A stretch of 64,000 nt of DNA from Corynebacterium amycolatum. GTDB lineage: Bacteria; Actinomycetota; Actinomycetes; Mycobacteriales; Mycobacteriaceae. This document shows, one piece after another, positions 8,437 through 19,458 of the stretch (the first letter of the stretch is position 1; each line of letters opens with the position of its first letter). The DNA is taken from the NCBI RefSeq assembly GCF_016889425.1, contig NZ_CP069513.1, positions 1,612,001 through 1,676,000 on the forward strand. Direction: 5' to 3'. Below the pieces are notes generated by a model. The model worked only from the letters and a program-made list of their open reading frames with translations. It was not told the DNA's origin and ran no database searches. A program made the translations under genes and the position numbers.

Positions 8437-9726
8437 GTGAGTGACCAAGATTTCAAGAATCATGATGCCCGAGGTGACCGCTTGCCTACGATGGGTGAGG
8501 TTATCGCGGAGACAACGAACCACGAGTCAGATGCCATTGGGCACTGGGGTAAGTGGGGCGGCCAGTTTGTGCCAGAGGCGCTGATGGCCGTCATCGGTGA
8601 GGTCACCGATGGCTACGCGAAGGCCCGCGTTGATCAGGATTTTCTCGATGAGCTCGACCGGCTACAGCGTACGTATGTCGGCCGTCCCTCGCCGCTGTAC
8701 TACGCGGAGAAGTTCTCCGCTGACATCGGCGCTGACGTCTGGCTCAAGCGCGAGGATCTGAACCATACTGGCAGCCACAAGATTAATAACGTCTTGGGCC
8801 AAGTCCTGCTTGCCAAGCGCATGGGTAAGAAGAACATCATTGCCGAGACCGGTGCCGGACAGCACGGTGTTGCAACCGCCACCGCTTGTGCGCTGCTCGG
8901 CCTTAACTGCCGTATTTACATGGGTAAGGTCGACGCGATTCGCCAGCGTCTCAATATCGCCCGCATGCGCCTGCTTGGCGCTGAGGTTATCGAGGTCGAG
9001 ATTGGTTCGAAGACTCTCAAGGACGCAATCAATGAGGCCATGCGTTTTTGGGTTTCACACGCCGATGACACCTACTACTGCTTCGGCACTGCAGCCGGTC
9101 CGCACCCGTTCCCAACAATGGTGCGCGACTTCCAGCGCATCATCAGCGCCGAGGCACGCCAGCAGATTCTCGCGGAGACCGGCTCGCTTCCCGACGCTGT
9201 CGTGGCCTGCGTTGGCGGCGGTTCTAATGCAATCGGCGCGTTCCACCACTTCATCGATGATGAATCGGTTCGCCTGATTGGCGCTGAAGCTGGCGGCGAT
9301 GGTGTTGAGACCGGTCGCCACGCAGCCCCTATTTCGGCCGCCGGTAATCCGGGTGTGTTCCAGGGCTCCTTCGCCGCCCTGATGCAGAACGAGGACGGCC
9401 AGATTACAGAGTCGCATTCGATCTCTGCGGGTCTGGATTACCCGGGTGTGGGCCCGGAGCACTCTTATCTGGCTGATATTGATCGCGCGTCCTACCTGCC
9501 GGTGACCGATACCCAGGCGATGCAGGCATTCCAGGACCTGACTCGGATGGAGGGCATCCTGCCCGCTATCGAGTCCGCACACGCGGTGGCTGCCGCCCGA
9601 CTCATCAGCGGTGACCTGAATGAAGAGCTGGGCCGTAAGCCGCTGATTATTGTCAATGTTTCCGGTCGCGGTGACAAGGATGTCGACACCGCTGCTAAGT
9701 GGTTTGATCTGATGGAGGAGTCCTAA
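8437..9726 (+). CDS. trpB: Tryptophan synthase, beta subunit
   Basis: This PLP enzyme of 429 residues joins indole and serine. Lys115 in HTGSHKINN is the Schiff-base lysine, with the catalytic Glu of LKREDLNH before it. GGGSNAIG is the phosphate-binding loop, and [16 protein letters not shown] the conserved helix. The start is GTG 8437; the first 30 residues are less conserved. It is directly followed by trpA (stop codon 9724-9726, ATG 9727), which fits an alpha-beta-beta-alpha complex made in balanced amounts. Confidence 0.96.
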   Translation: MSDQDFKNHDARGDRLPTMGEVIAETTNHESDAIGHWGKWGGQFVPEALMAVIGEVTDGYAKARVDQDFLDELDRLQRTYVGRPSPLYYAEKFSADIGADVWLKREDLNHTGSHKINNVLGQVLLAKRMGKKNIIAETGAGQHGVATATACALLGLNCRIYMGKVDAIRQRLNIARMRLLGAEVIEVEIGSKTLKDAINEAMRFWVSHADDTYYCFGTAAGPHPFPTMVRDFQRIISAEARQQILAETGSLPDAVVACVGGGSNAIGAFHHFIDDESVRLIGAEAGGDGVETGRHAAPISAAGNPGVFQGSFAALMQNEDGQITESHSISAGLDYPGVGPEHSYLADIDRASYLPVTDTQAMQAFQDLTRMEGILPAIESAHAVAAARLISGDLNEELGRKPLIIVNVSGRGDKDVDTAAKWFDLMEES

Positions 9727-10506
9727 ATGAGTCTGAGTGACGTCTTTGACAAAGTCCGTGAGGAAAACCGCGCAGCATTTATCGGCTACTACCCAGCGGG
9801 TTTCCCGACTACCGATAAGTCGATTGAGAACATCAAGGCGATTGTCGACGCTGGCGCCGACATCATCGAGGTTGGTCTGCCTTTCTCCGACCCGATGATG
9901 GATGGCCCAACCATTCAGGATGCCGCCAACGTGGCTCTGGATGCGGGCTTCCGCACCCGTGAGATTATGCGTGTGGTCCGCGAAGTCACCGAGCACGGCG
10001 GTACCTGTGTGGTCATGAGCTACTGGAATCCGATTCTCCAGTATGGTCCGGAGCGTTTCGCTGAGGACTTGGCCGCCGCTGGTGGTCGTGGCACCATCAT
10101 CCCGGATCTCATCCCCGAGGAGGCCGGCCAATGGCAGCGTGCAGCTGAGACCAATGGTCTGTCCAACATCATGTTGGTTGCTCCGTCATCGACCAACGAG
10201 CGTCTGCAGCTAACTGCCACCGCGTCGACCGGCTTCGTCTACGCCACTAGCCACATGGGAGTCACAGGTGCCCAGGCCAGTGTCGACTCGGCCGCCGGCA
10301 AGTTGGTTGCCCGCACGCGTGAGGTTACCGATACACCGGTGTGCGTCGGTTTGGGCGTCTCCAATGGGGAACAGGCCGCGGAGATTGCCGAGTTTGCAGA
10401 TGGCGTAATCGTTGGCTCGGCACTGATCAAGGCCGCGATGAAGAGCACCGATGACCTGGTAACGCTCGCCCGTGAACTTGCCGCGGGCGTACGAGGAGAG
10501 AGCTAG
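9727..10506 (+). CDS. trpA: Tryptophan synthase, alpha subunit
   Basis: TrpA splits indole glycerol phosphate into indole and glyceraldehyde-3-phosphate. The catalytic residues are Glu48 ([11 protein letters not shown]) and Asp59 (MMDGPTIQ), matching E. coli Glu49 and Asp60. It has 259 residues, and ATG 9727 follows the trpB stop codon with no gap. The phosphate-binding GLGVSNGEQ and GVIVGSAL motifs are present near the C-terminus. Confidence 0.96.
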   Translation: MSLSDVFDKVREENRAAFIGYYPAGFPTTDKSIENIKAIVDAGADIIEVGLPFSDPMMDGPTIQDAANVALDAGFRTREIMRVVREVTEHGGTCVVMSYWNPILQYGPERFAEDLAAAGGRGTIIPDLIPEEAGQWQRAAETNGLSNIMLVAPSSTNERLQLTATASTGFVYATSHMGVTGAQASVDSAAGKLVARTREVTDTPVCVGLGVSNGEQAAEIAEFADGVIVGSALIKAAMKSTDDLVTLARELAAGVRGES

Positions 10507-10513
10507 CGCATCT

Positions 10514-11437
10514 ATGAGTTCCACCCTTGTTCTCGCTGAGACTGCAACGACGTATCTGGCCAACATTCCCTCTCCGCCGCAGGGGGTGTGGCAGTTAGGG
10601 CTGCTACCACTGCGCGGTTACGCGATTTCCATCTTGGTTGGCGTACTTGTCGGCATTTACTGGATGCAGCGCCGCTACGTGGCCAGGGGTGGAGACCCGG
10701 AGTTGGTCCTCGACATTGCCATTGCGGTTATTCCTGCGGGCATTATCGGCGGCCGTCTCTACCACGTCGCCACCGACTGGGAGAAGTACTTTGGCCCCGG
10801 CGCCAATCCCGCCGATGCACTGAAGATCACCAATGGTGGTCTCGGTATCTGGGGAGCGGTGGCGCTGGGGGTGCTGGCCGCGTGGGCGGTCGCTAAGTGG
10901 CGGAAGGCGCCGTTTGCGCCAGTTCTTGACGCGGCCGCACCCGCAATCATCCTTGGTCAGGCCATTGGGCGTCTGGGCAATTGGTTCAACCAGGAACTCT
11001 ACGGCGGCCCAACGTCGCTTCCGTGGGGTCTGGAAATTTACCAACGAGTTGATGAGTTTGGCCGAGTTGCCCCTGTCACCGGAACGTCGACAGGCGAAGT
11101 GCTGGCCGTGGTGCATCCGACGTTCCTCTACGAGATGGTGTGGAACGTCCTCGCCTGTCTGGTCATTGTCTGGGCGGACCGAAAGTTCAAGATGGGCGGC
11201 GGCCGCGTCTTTGCACTCTATGTCGCAGCCTACACTTTGGGACGTTTCTTCATTGAACTCATGCGCGTCGATGACGCAACGCTGATATTCGGTGTGCGTA
11301 TTAATAACATCACGTCGCTCGTGGTCTTCTTCTGCGCTGTGATTGCTTTGTGGATTCTGCGAGCGAAGAGCCGCGAAACCGCAGCTGAAGTCAGGGGAGA
11401 GTGCGAGGCTGCTGAAGCTCACAGTGTTTCCAACTGA
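10514..11437 (+). CDS. lgt: Prolipoprotein diacylglyceryl transferase
   Basis: An inner-membrane enzyme of 307 residues that adds diacylglycerol from phosphatidylglycerol to the lipobox Cys. About seven hydrophobic helices are visible. The signature [18 protein letters not shown] and the segment NGGLGIWGA carry the conserved Arg and His/Gly residues of the family. ATG 10514 has GAGGAGAG about 14 nt upstream, overlapping the trpA stop. An earlier in-frame ATG at 10472 lies inside trpA and is less likely. lgt between trp and pyk matches mycobacterial gene order. Confidence 0.93.
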   Translation: MSSTLVLAETATTYLANIPSPPQGVWQLGLLPLRGYAISILVGVLVGIYWMQRRYVARGGDPELVLDIAIAVIPAGIIGGRLYHVATDWEKYFGPGANPADALKITNGGLGIWGAVALGVLAAWAVAKWRKAPFAPVLDAAAPAIILGQAIGRLGNWFNQELYGGPTSLPWGLEIYQRVDEFGRVAPVTGTSTGEVLAVVHPTFLYEMVWNVLACLVIVWADRKFKMGGGRVFALYVAAYTLGRFFIELMRVDDATLIFGVRINNITSLVVFFCAVIALWILRAKSRETAAEVRGECEAAEAHSVSN

Positions 11438-11457
11438 CGCATAGCCCGTTAAGGGAC

Positions 11458-11463
11458 TAGGCT
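11458..11463 (+). promoter_or_regulatory. -10 element of pyk
   Basis: TAGGCT ends 7 nt before GTG 11471. A GGAGG lies between but touches the start codon, too close to act as a normal ribosome site. Confidence 0.5.
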
Positions 11464-11470
11464 GGAGGCC

Positions 11471-12886
11471 GTGCTTAGACGAACGAAGATTGTATGTACC
11501 CTCGGTCCAGCAGTTGCTTCGCTGGAGGGGATTACCGGGCTGGTCAACGCCGGCATGGATGTTGCCCGTCTGAATTTCTCTCACGGTGAGCATGAGGACC
11601 ACGCTCAGAACTACCACTGGGTGCGTGAAGCATCCGATGCTACGGGACGTGCGGTTGGTATTCTCGCCGATTTGCAGGGGCCAAAGATTCGCCTCGGTCG
11701 CTTTAAGGAAGGCTCGACGTATTGGGCTGACGGCGAGATTGTGCGCATCACCGTCGACGATGTCGAAGGCACGCACGACCGCGTCTCCACCACGTACAAG
11801 AACCTCGCTGATGATGCCCGTCCGGGCGATCGCCTGCTTGTCGACGACGGTAAGGTGGGCCTGGAGTGCATCGAGGTAGATGGCAATGATGTGGTGTGTC
11901 GTGTCATCGAGGGCGGTCCGGTCTCTAACAACAAGGGTGTTTCCCTGCCGGGGATGAACATCTCGGTGCCGGCTCTGTCGGAGAAGGATATCGCTGACCT
12001 GCGCTTCGCTCTGAAGCTGGGGGTGGACTTCATTGCGCTGTCCTTCGTCCGTTCGCCTTCCGACGTCGAACTGGTCCATGCGGTCATGGATGAGGTTGGC
12101 CGTCGTGTCCCGATTATCGCCAAGCTGGAGAAGCCAGAGGCAGTCGAGTCTCTTGAGGCGATTATCCTGGCCTTCGATGCCGTGATGGTTGCTCGTGGCG
12201 ACCTCGGTGTTGAGGTGCCGCTGGAAGATGTTCCGCTGGTTCAGAAGCGCGCTATTCAGATTGCCCGCGAGAACGCCAAGCCGGTCATCGTGGCCACCCA
12301 GATGCTCGACTCCATGATTTCGAATTCGCGCCCGACTCGTGCGGAGGCCTCCGACGTGGCCAACGCTGTGCTCGATGGTGCAGATGCCGTGATGCTTTCG
12401 GGTGAGACCTCAATTGGTAAGTACCCGCAGGCCACGGTGAAGACCATGGCTCGCATCGTTACCGCCGCTGAGCGCGAGGGGGAAGTTCCTGCGCTGACTC
12501 ACATGCCGCGCACTAAGCGTGGTGTTATTTCCTACGCAGCTCGCGATATTGGTGAGCGCTTGAATGCCCGCGCTATGGTTGCTTTCACCACCTCGGGTGA
12601 TACCGCTCGCCGTGTGGCACGCTTGCACTCTCGCCTGCCGCTGCTGGTATTCACTCCGAATCAGCAGGTTCGTTCGCAGCTTGCGCTGACGTGGGGCGCG
12701 GAGACCTTCTTGGTGCGCGAGGTTAACAGCACGGATGAGATCATGCAGGTCATCGATGAGCAGCTCTTGACCATGGAAAACTACAACGCTGGTGACACGC
12801 TGGTCGTTGTTGCTGGTACCCCTCCAGGAAATGAGGGCAATACCAACATGATTCACGTCCACGTTATTGGCGAGGACGCACGCTAG
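11471..12886 (+). CDS. pyk: Pyruvate kinase
   Basis: The last step of glycolysis, phosphoenolpyruvate plus ADP to pyruvate plus ATP. The 471-residue protein starts with RRTKIVCTLGPAV and NFSHGEHED, has the active-site Lys segment IIAKLEKPEAV, then MVARGDLGVE and the MLSGET loop, and closes with an allosteric C-terminal domain. It has the usual family length. GTG 11471 is the first start in frame that fits the family N-terminus. A strong terminator ends the transcript. Confidence 0.96.
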   Translation: MLRRTKIVCTLGPAVASLEGITGLVNAGMDVARLNFSHGEHEDHAQNYHWVREASDATGRAVGILADLQGPKIRLGRFKEGSTYWADGEIVRITVDDVEGTHDRVSTTYKNLADDARPGDRLLVDDGKVGLECIEVDGNDVVCRVIEGGPVSNNKGVSLPGMNISVPALSEKDIADLRFALKLGVDFIALSFVRSPSDVELVHAVMDEVGRRVPIIAKLEKPEAVESLEAIILAFDAVMVARGDLGVEVPLEDVPLVQKRAIQIARENAKPVIVATQMLDSMISNSRPTRAEASDVANAVLDGADAVMLSGETSIGKYPQATVKTMARIVTAAEREGEVPALTHMPRTKRGVISYAARDIGERLNARAMVAFTTSGDTARRVARLHSRLPLLVFTPNQQVRSQLALTWGAETFLVREVNSTDEIMQVIDEQLLTMENYNAGDTLVVVAGTPPGNEGNTNMIHVHVIGEDAR

Positions 12887-12902
12887 CTCTTTGGCACATT
12901 TG

Positions 12903-12940
12903 AAAAGCCGGTAAGCCCTTGTGGGGCTTACCGGCTTTTT
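12903..12940 (+). terminator. Intrinsic terminator after pyk
   Basis: AAAAGCCGGTAAGCCC pairs with GGGCTTACCGGCTTTT across a short loop, followed by T. The A-tract on the left lets it work on both strands for the convergent amidohydrolase gene. Confidence 0.92.
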
Positions 12941-13009
12941 GCTAGAGCCTTTCAACCTGGGCTGTCTTTTTGTCCCTGTGCGCGGTGGCAAGTGGCCGAC
13001 AAACAACCT

Positions 13010-14287
13010 TTACTTTGCCAGGTAGGACAGCACGGCGGCAGCGGCGGCAGAAGTCGCGGAGGTAGCCGTTGGCTTGAAGTCCGGCAGGAAGGTCGGCATG
13101 TGGTTCGATGGTACGTCTTCGACCACGCGGTCGGCAGCAACGGCGGCTTCCCACGTATCCCGAGGTGTGGCGCCAACTGTCCAGTAGACATACGGGCAGT
13201 TCAGGCCACGGGGAAGGTCTGAGAAGTCCTCCGACGCCGTCCACGGCACGGCATCGGTGGAGTCTTCGCCGAGAACAGCGTCCAAGACCGGGCGAATCGT
13301 GGCAAACGCCTCCGAATCATTGTCAGTGACTTCGCCGTGATCCGAGTAGTCAATCACAGGTTCAACCTCAGTACCGGAAGCCAGGCACTCGCCACGAACA
13401 ACGCGCTCAATGCCCGCAATGAGCTTGGCGCGTACCTCGTTGGAGTAGTAGCGAATGTTCAGCACAATCTTGGCCTGACCTGGGATTGTGTTATTCGAAT
13501 TGCCAGACTGCAGCGTGCCGACGGACAAAACACCAAACTCGTGGGGAGGAATCTCGCGCCCCACAATTCCTTGCAAGCGCAGAACGATCGCGGCGGCCAA
13601 GTACGTCGGGTCAATGGCGTTGTGTGGCATAGATCCATGCGCGGAGCGACCGGTCAGCGTGATGCTGATGGTGTCACAGCCAGCAAGTGCCGGGCCGGGC
13701 ATGGTCATTACCTGACCTGCGGGGCCGGGAACAATGTGCTGGCCGAAGCACACATCTGGGGTGGGGATGAGGTCTGCCAGGTCGTCGTCAATCATGGCCT
13801 GTGCACCGCAGGCCAGTTCCTCGGCGGGCTGGAACAAGGCAATGAAAGTACCCGACCACTCAGACTTAGTCGCTGCCATCAGGCTAGCCAGGCCAAGACC
13901 AGCCGTCATGTGCATATCATGGCCGCAGGCGTGCATGACGGCGGTGGCGGAACCATCGCGGGCGGTACCGGTGGCTGAGGAAGCGAAGTCCACACCTGTT
14001 TCCTCGAAAACTGGAAGCGCATCGATATCAGCGCGGAACAGCACAGTGGGGCCGGGGCCATTTTCCATGACACCAACGAGGCCGTGGCCGCCGATTCCCT
14101 CATGCACTGTGTAAGTGCCCATGTCGCGAAGAGCACCGGCCAGATAAGCGGCAGTTTTCTCCTCTGCTTGAGACAGCTCCGGGTGCTGGTGCAGGTAGCG
14201 GTAGATTTCCCACTGTTTGTCCAACGGCACTCGATGGGTGGCGATGAGGTCGCGAATGCGGCTCAGTCGTGCTTCATTGTTGCTCAC
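13010..14287 (-). CDS. M20 family amidohydrolase
   Basis: A 425-residue metallohydrolase of the M20D type (hippurate hydrolase or N-acyl amino acid deacylase). The metal site appears as HACGHDMH, FQPAEE and GQHI, and the later His/Asp of TASEDF completes it. A dimerisation domain (about residues 190-300, LTGRSAHGSMPHNAIDP) is inserted in the catalytic domain. The start is GTG 14287 with AAGGAG about 11 nt upstream. Members remove acyl groups from amino acids or auxin-like conjugates. In corynebacteria such enzymes include the axillary N-acylglutamine aminoacylase, but the substrate here cannot be decided. Confidence 0.88.
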   Translation of the reverse strand: MSNNEARLSRIRDLIATHRVPLDKQWEIYRYLHQHPELSQAEEKTAAYLAGALRDMGTYTVHEGIGGHGLVGVMENGPGPTVLFRADIDALPVFEETGVDFASSATGTARDGSATAVMHACGHDMHMTAGLGLASLMAATKSEWSGTFIALFQPAEELACGAQAMIDDDLADLIPTPDVCFGQHIVPGPAGQVMTMPGPALAGCDTISITLTGRSAHGSMPHNAIDPTYLAAAIVLRLQGIVGREIPPHEFGVLSVGTLQSGNSNNTIPGQAKIVLNIRYYSNEVRAKLIAGIERVVRGECLASGTEVEPVIDYSDHGEVTDNDSEAFATIRPVLDAVLGEDSTDAVPWTASEDFSDLPRGLNCPYVYWTVGATPRDTWEAAVAADRVVEDVPSNHMPTFLPDFKPTATSATSAAAAAVLSYLAK

Positions 14288-14333
14288 CTGGATTAAGACT
14301 CCTTACTTCTTTCTCTATTTTCTGCCCAGAGGC

Positions 14334-15683
14334 CTACAGTCGCGTTCCGTCCTCGACAAGCGGGTTGTACTTCAGGGAATTCGGCAGGCACTGGCACTCG
14401 GTCGCAATGTGAATGCTGTCCGAGATCTTCCCGGTCTCCCGTAGACGGTACATCTCTGGTACGACGCGGTCGCGCAGATCCCATGGGGAGATGGTGTTCA
14501 GATAAATCTTGGTGCCACCTTCAAAGCCGGCCAAGTTCGAGGTGCGCCACTTAATCATCACCCGCCATGGCATGCGGGCATCCAAATCGACAGGACGGTG
14601 ATGCCATTCCTCATTGCATGGAATGGTGGGGCCGGCAGCGGCATGACAGGCGTGAATCAGATCCGACATGGCGTCGATTTCAGCGCGGGTTTGCAGCCAC
14701 GGTTCGCAGATGTCCGACTTCGAGAAAATCTCCAGCGTGGGGTAGCGGTGTCCGAATCCGGCAAAAGCCACTGCATGCTCATTTTCCGCGATGATCAGAT
14801 TGTGGCGGGCAGCATAGTCCACTGCGAATTCGTTGTAGATATTCGGGTTCTTGCGCACCGCTCGCACTTCGCGCTTGAGCTGCTCGCCGTGCTCATCGAT
14901 GGCCACAAGCTGCTTGTGCAAGTGATCGAAGCTCGCGCCTGCCGGCTTCAGCCAGTTTTGGAAAGCGGCCACATAACGCACGTAGCGGTTACGTCGGTAC
15001 AGGTCAGCAATCGACTCGACGGTAAACGCAATGAGTGCGCGGTGCTCGGCAACGCTCAACGTGCCAGAAGAAGCCAGCTGGTTATCGTGAGTAGCGCCGT
15101 CCACAAAGTGACGACGGGCAACGATTACATCGTGGCCGCCGGCGAAATAGCTCGGGGCTCGGCGCAGCAACTCCTCGTCGGAAAGCGAGCTGATTTCCTC
15201 TTCGCTGCGTCCAGCGGCGCGGTAGCGCGTGCGAATGATGTTGAGCACATGCTCGCGGCCCATCGGGTCGTCGAGGTAGGCTTCCATACGCTGCTGAGTC
15301 TCGCGGTCGGGCTCGAATCCGTAGTTGTCCGCCCAGTAGTCATACGAGACGATTTCGAACAGGTTGGGCACGCGGCGGAATTCCGCAGTGGTGTCGAAGA
15401 GCTGGTCAGGCAGTACTCCGGTCACTGTGGTGTAACCGCCGAATACTGAGTCATCGAGGACAACGCGGGCCTTCTCTGGTGGGGTTTGCAGCAGATTGTT
15501 CCAGCCGAAGGAATCGCGGGAACCAAAATCCTCCTCGCTCAGTGGCTGCGGATCCGTGTGCTTAATTCCCAGCGGCCGATTGCCACGACCGGGGACTGTC
15601 CACACCTGGGTACCGGAAAAAGGATTGACTTGCTTCACCGTGCCGTCGGCAAGCGTGATGAGAGGATTGCTGAAAGCCTGCAT
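14334..15683 (-). CDS. DUF4921 family protein, GalT/HIT-like fold
   Basis: A 449-residue protein that I recognise as the actinobacterial DUF4921 family, distantly related to galactose-1-phosphate uridylyltransferase. The HxH-type motif FDHLHKQLVAI near residue 255 resembles the HIT superfamily nucleotide site. Other conserved-looking parts are GGHDVIVARRHF and EEWHHRPVDL. A nucleotidyl transfer or hydrolysis activity is an inference; the substrate is unknown. It lies upstream of the M20 gene on the same strand with a 46-nt gap, so the two may be cotranscribed. Confidence 0.75.
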   Translation of the reverse strand: MQAFSNPLITLADGTVKQVNPFSGTQVWTVPGRGNRPLGIKHTDPQPLSEEDFGSRDSFGWNNLLQTPPEKARVVLDDSVFGGYTTVTGVLPDQLFDTTAEFRRVPNLFEIVSYDYWADNYGFEPDRETQQRMEAYLDDPMGREHVLNIIRTRYRAAGRSEEEISSLSDEELLRRAPSYFAGGHDVIVARRHFVDGATHDNQLASSGTLSVAEHRALIAFTVESIADLYRRNRYVRYVAAFQNWLKPAGASFDHLHKQLVAIDEHGEQLKREVRAVRKNPNIYNEFAVDYAARHNLIIAENEHAVAFAGFGHRYPTLEIFSKSDICEPWLQTRAEIDAMSDLIHACHAAAGPTIPCNEEWHHRPVDLDARMPWRVMIKWRTSNLAGFEGGTKIYLNTISPWDLRDRVVPEMYRLRETGKISDSIHIATECQCLPNSLKYNPLVEDGTRL

Positions 15684-15690
15684 AGGTTCA

Positions 15691-15696
15691 ACACTA
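15691..15696 (-). promoter_or_regulatory. -10 element of the DUF4921 gene
   Basis: Read on the minus strand, TAGTGT ends 7 nt before ATG 15683. Confidence 0.55.
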
Positions 15697-15780
15697 CGTC
15701 TTTGCTGGCGGTCGGCGCGTCAACGTAGGGGGATAGGAGCTTGACGACGGTTAGTTATTGTCTGGCCGTCTCGCGTGGCT

Positions 15781-15786
15781 TAGCCT
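15781..15786 (+). promoter_or_regulatory. -10 element of the 15795 gene
   Basis: TAGCCT ends 8 nt before ATG 15795. Together with 15691-15696 it makes a compact divergent promoter. Confidence 0.45.
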
Positions 15787-15794
15787 GTGAAGTT

Positions 15795-16178
15795 ATGTCG
15801 AAGATTGTTTTTCACTGCCTGGTGAAGCCGACCGAATCGGAGGCGCTGGCCGAGGCATTTCGTACTAAGTTGAGTGAGTTTGACCGCGCCGGGCGGGTTA
15901 GTGATGTGGCTGTGTCGGTGGCGTCGGCGGACACTGACGCGCAGTTGGTGGAGCAGTGGGAGCGCGAGAACCCGAAGGAGCCGCTTGGAGAGAGGAAGGT
16001 ATTCCGTTATCTCTTGAGCTTCGATCAGCACGGTGGTTCTCTCAATGAACTCGCTATGGACCTCTCGGAGCTACTGACTCCGCGTGCAGAATTGCCCCCG
16101 GATCCGGTGCTGCGTGAGTTCGACGAATTACTCGAATCTGTTGCGACGTATCCCTGGAATGTTGCCGTATTTAGGTAA
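15795..16178 (+). CDS. Hypothetical protein, 127 aa
   Basis: I do not recognise the family. The protein starts MSKIVFHCLVKPTESEALAE and is acidic, soluble, without signal peptide or membrane helix. Predicted helices around residues 10-30 and 45-60 alternate with strands (DVAVSVASAD, KVFRYLLSF), which suggests a small alpha/beta fold. ATG 15795 is preferred to ATG 15741 because a -10 hexamer ends 8 nt upstream, and the longer form would add 18 residues across the promoter. It is divergent from the DUF4921 gene and 255 nt upstream of gdhA. Confidence 0.65.
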   Translation: MSKIVFHCLVKPTESEALAEAFRTKLSEFDRAGRVSDVAVSVASADTDAQLVEQWERENPKEPLGERKVFRYLLSFDQHGGSLNELAMDLSELLTPRAELPPDPVLREFDELLESVATYPWNVAVFR

Positions 16179-17777
<1,599 letters not shown>

Positions 17778-17860
17778 TTCGCATCGAGTCCGCTAACGTC
17801 TCCGCTTTACGACGGGTTCCCGGAGACCCCGCCCGTGGAGTAGCCAAAAAGCCCACGCTG

Positions 17861-17866
17861 TAAACT
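17861..17866 (+). promoter_or_regulatory. -10 element of the TSUP gene
   Basis: TAAACT ends 7 nt before ATG 17874. Confidence 0.55.
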
Positions 17867-17873
17867 CCCTCCC

Positions 17874-18635
17874 ATGGAGTTATCAGTGTGGGCTTTTGTC
17901 TTTATCGTGGCAACGATTTTCATCGGGGCACTGATGCAGCGAGTAGCTGGCATGGGACTCGGTCTGCTGGGAGGGCCAGTCCTCTCACTGATTGCAGGCC
18001 CAGTAGCAGGTATTTTGATTATCAACGTGCTCGCCACCGTCAATGCGGTCATGCAGACTATCTCGGTGCGAGAAAACGTCGACTGGAAGAAGTTCTGGCT
18101 AATTGGTCCGGTGATGGCTTTTGGGGCGCTGCCAGGCGCCTGGGTGGTTCACAACACGCCCAGCGGGCCACTCCAGGTTCTGGTCGGTGGGCTAGTGCTG
18201 CTTGCGCTGCTGGTGACATCCTTTATGCCTCAGCGCATGCGTGTTGACGGCCCACAGTACGCCGTTGCCTCTGGCGTTGCCGGCGGCTTTATGAATACCT
18301 TGGCCGGCATCGCGGGCCCGGCCATTACCGTTTACGCGCAGGCCTCTCGTTGGCCAGCGCAGACGTTTGCGGCCACCTTGCAGCCGCTTTTCTTTGTCTC
18401 CGGCGCATTGTCCTTGCTGTTCAAGGAAATCAGCGCTGACGTCTCCGTCTTCTCCACCACGCCGGTTATACTCTGGCCGCTGTGTCTGGCTGCCATGGTG
18501 GTGGGTATATTTTTGGGCACTCGCGTTTCTCGGCGAGTGCCCATTGTGCAAGCCCGAAAGCTCGCGGTCATTCTGGCGACTACCGGCGCGGCAGTCACTA
18601 TGCTTCGCGGAATCTCCGCAACTTTTGGCGCTTAG
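17874..18635 (+). CDS. TauE/SafE (TSUP) family membrane transporter
   Basis: A 253-residue membrane protein with about eight hydrophobic helices and the duplicated half-structure of the TSUP family, recognisable in GMGLGLLGGPVLSLIAGPVA near the N-terminus and GVAGGFMNTLAGIAGPAIT in the second half. Family members export sulfite, sulfonates or organic acids. Nothing here fixes the substrate. It is convergent with the amino acid ABC genes. Confidence 0.88.
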   Translation: MELSVWAFVFIVATIFIGALMQRVAGMGLGLLGGPVLSLIAGPVAGILIINVLATVNAVMQTISVRENVDWKKFWLIGPVMAFGALPGAWVVHNTPSGPLQVLVGGLVLLALLVTSFMPQRMRVDGPQYAVASGVAGGFMNTLAGIAGPAITVYAQASRWPAQTFAATLQPLFFVSGALSLLFKEISADVSVFSTTPVILWPLCLAAMVVGIFLGTRVSRRVPIVQARKLAVILATTGAAVTMLRGISATFGA

Positions 18636-18664
18636 GCTTGCTGTTCCGCCTGCCAGCCTCCCCT

Positions 18665-18694
18665 GGCTGTTACTTCAACGGCTGTTACTTCAAC
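18665..18694 (-). repeat. Perfect 15-bp tandem duplication over a stop codon
   Basis: GGCTGTTACTTCAAC occurs twice head to tail (18665-18679 and 18680-18694). The unit is a multiple of three and contains the TAA stop of the ABC ATPase gene, so a second in-frame stop lies five codons on. Confidence 0.85.
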
Positions 18695-19458
18695 AGCGAA
18701 GACAGGAAGTTGCGGGTGCGTTCGTGCTGTGGATTCCCCAGCACCTCATCCGGGGTGCCCTTTTCCACAACCACGCCGTCAGCCATGAACACAACCTGGT
18801 CGGCGACTTCGCGGGCAAAGCCCATCTCGTGCGTCACGACGACCATGGTCATACCCTTATCGGCCAGACCATGCATGACGTTGAGAACCTCACCGACGAG
18901 CTCCGGGTCAAGAGCGGAAGTCGGCTCATCGAAGAGCATTAGCTTCGGTTCCATGGCCAGTGCACGAGCAATGGCAACTCGCTGCTGCTGGCCGCCCGAG
19001 AGCTGAACAGGGTAGGCGTCGGCCTTGTGAGCCAGACCAACAGTCTCCAGCAGCTCCATGGCACGCTTTTCAGCCTGCTCCTGGGAGACACCCTTTACCA
19101 GCACTGGTGCCTCGGTGATATTTCCCAGCACCGTGCGGTGCGGGAACAGGTTGAAGTTCTGGAACACCATGCCAATATCGCGACGCTGACGGGCAGCTTC
19201 TGCGGCGGAGATTTCGTAGAGGCTACCGTTCTTTTCGCGGTAGCCAATCAGGGAACCATCGACGTAGAGACGGCCTGCATTGACCTTCTCCAGGTGGTTG
19301 ATACAGCGCAGCAGTGTGGACTTGCCGGAGCCCGAAGGGCCAATGAGGCAGGTAACCGTACCGCGTGGAACCTCCAGGTCGATGCCCTTGAGGACCTCGA
19401 GACGGCCGAAGTTCTTCCGAACCCTTTGCGCCTCAACCATCAAATCTTTGGTAGTCAT
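18685..19458 (-). CDS. Polar amino acid ABC transporter, ATP-binding protein
   Basis: A 257-residue GlnQ/GluA-type ATPase. It shows Walker [10 protein letters not shown], the signature LSGGQQQR, Walker [13 protein letters not shown] and the switch His in [10 protein letters not shown]. It starts directly after the permease stop codon, so the three genes form one operon (binding protein, permease, ATPase). The product powers uptake of a polar amino acid or opine; the exact ligand is unknown. Confidence 0.93.
   Translation of the reverse strand: MTTKDLMVEAQRVRKNFGRLEVLKGIDLEVPRGTVTCLIGPSGSGKSTLLRCINHLEKVNAGRLYVDGSLIGYREKNGSLYEISAAEAARQRRDIGMVFQNFNLFPHRTVLGNITEAPVLVKGVSQEQAEKRAMELLETVGLAHKADAYPVQLSGGQQQRVAIARALAMEPKLMLFDEPTSALDPELVGEVLNVMHGLADKGMTMVVVTHEMGFAREVADQVVFMADGVVVEKGTPDEVLGNPQHERTRNFLSSLLK

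Noticed and set aside
10604..12079. Open frame of 491 codons opposite lgt and pyk
   Set aside because: Spans two certain genes and their gap with no protein-like motif.
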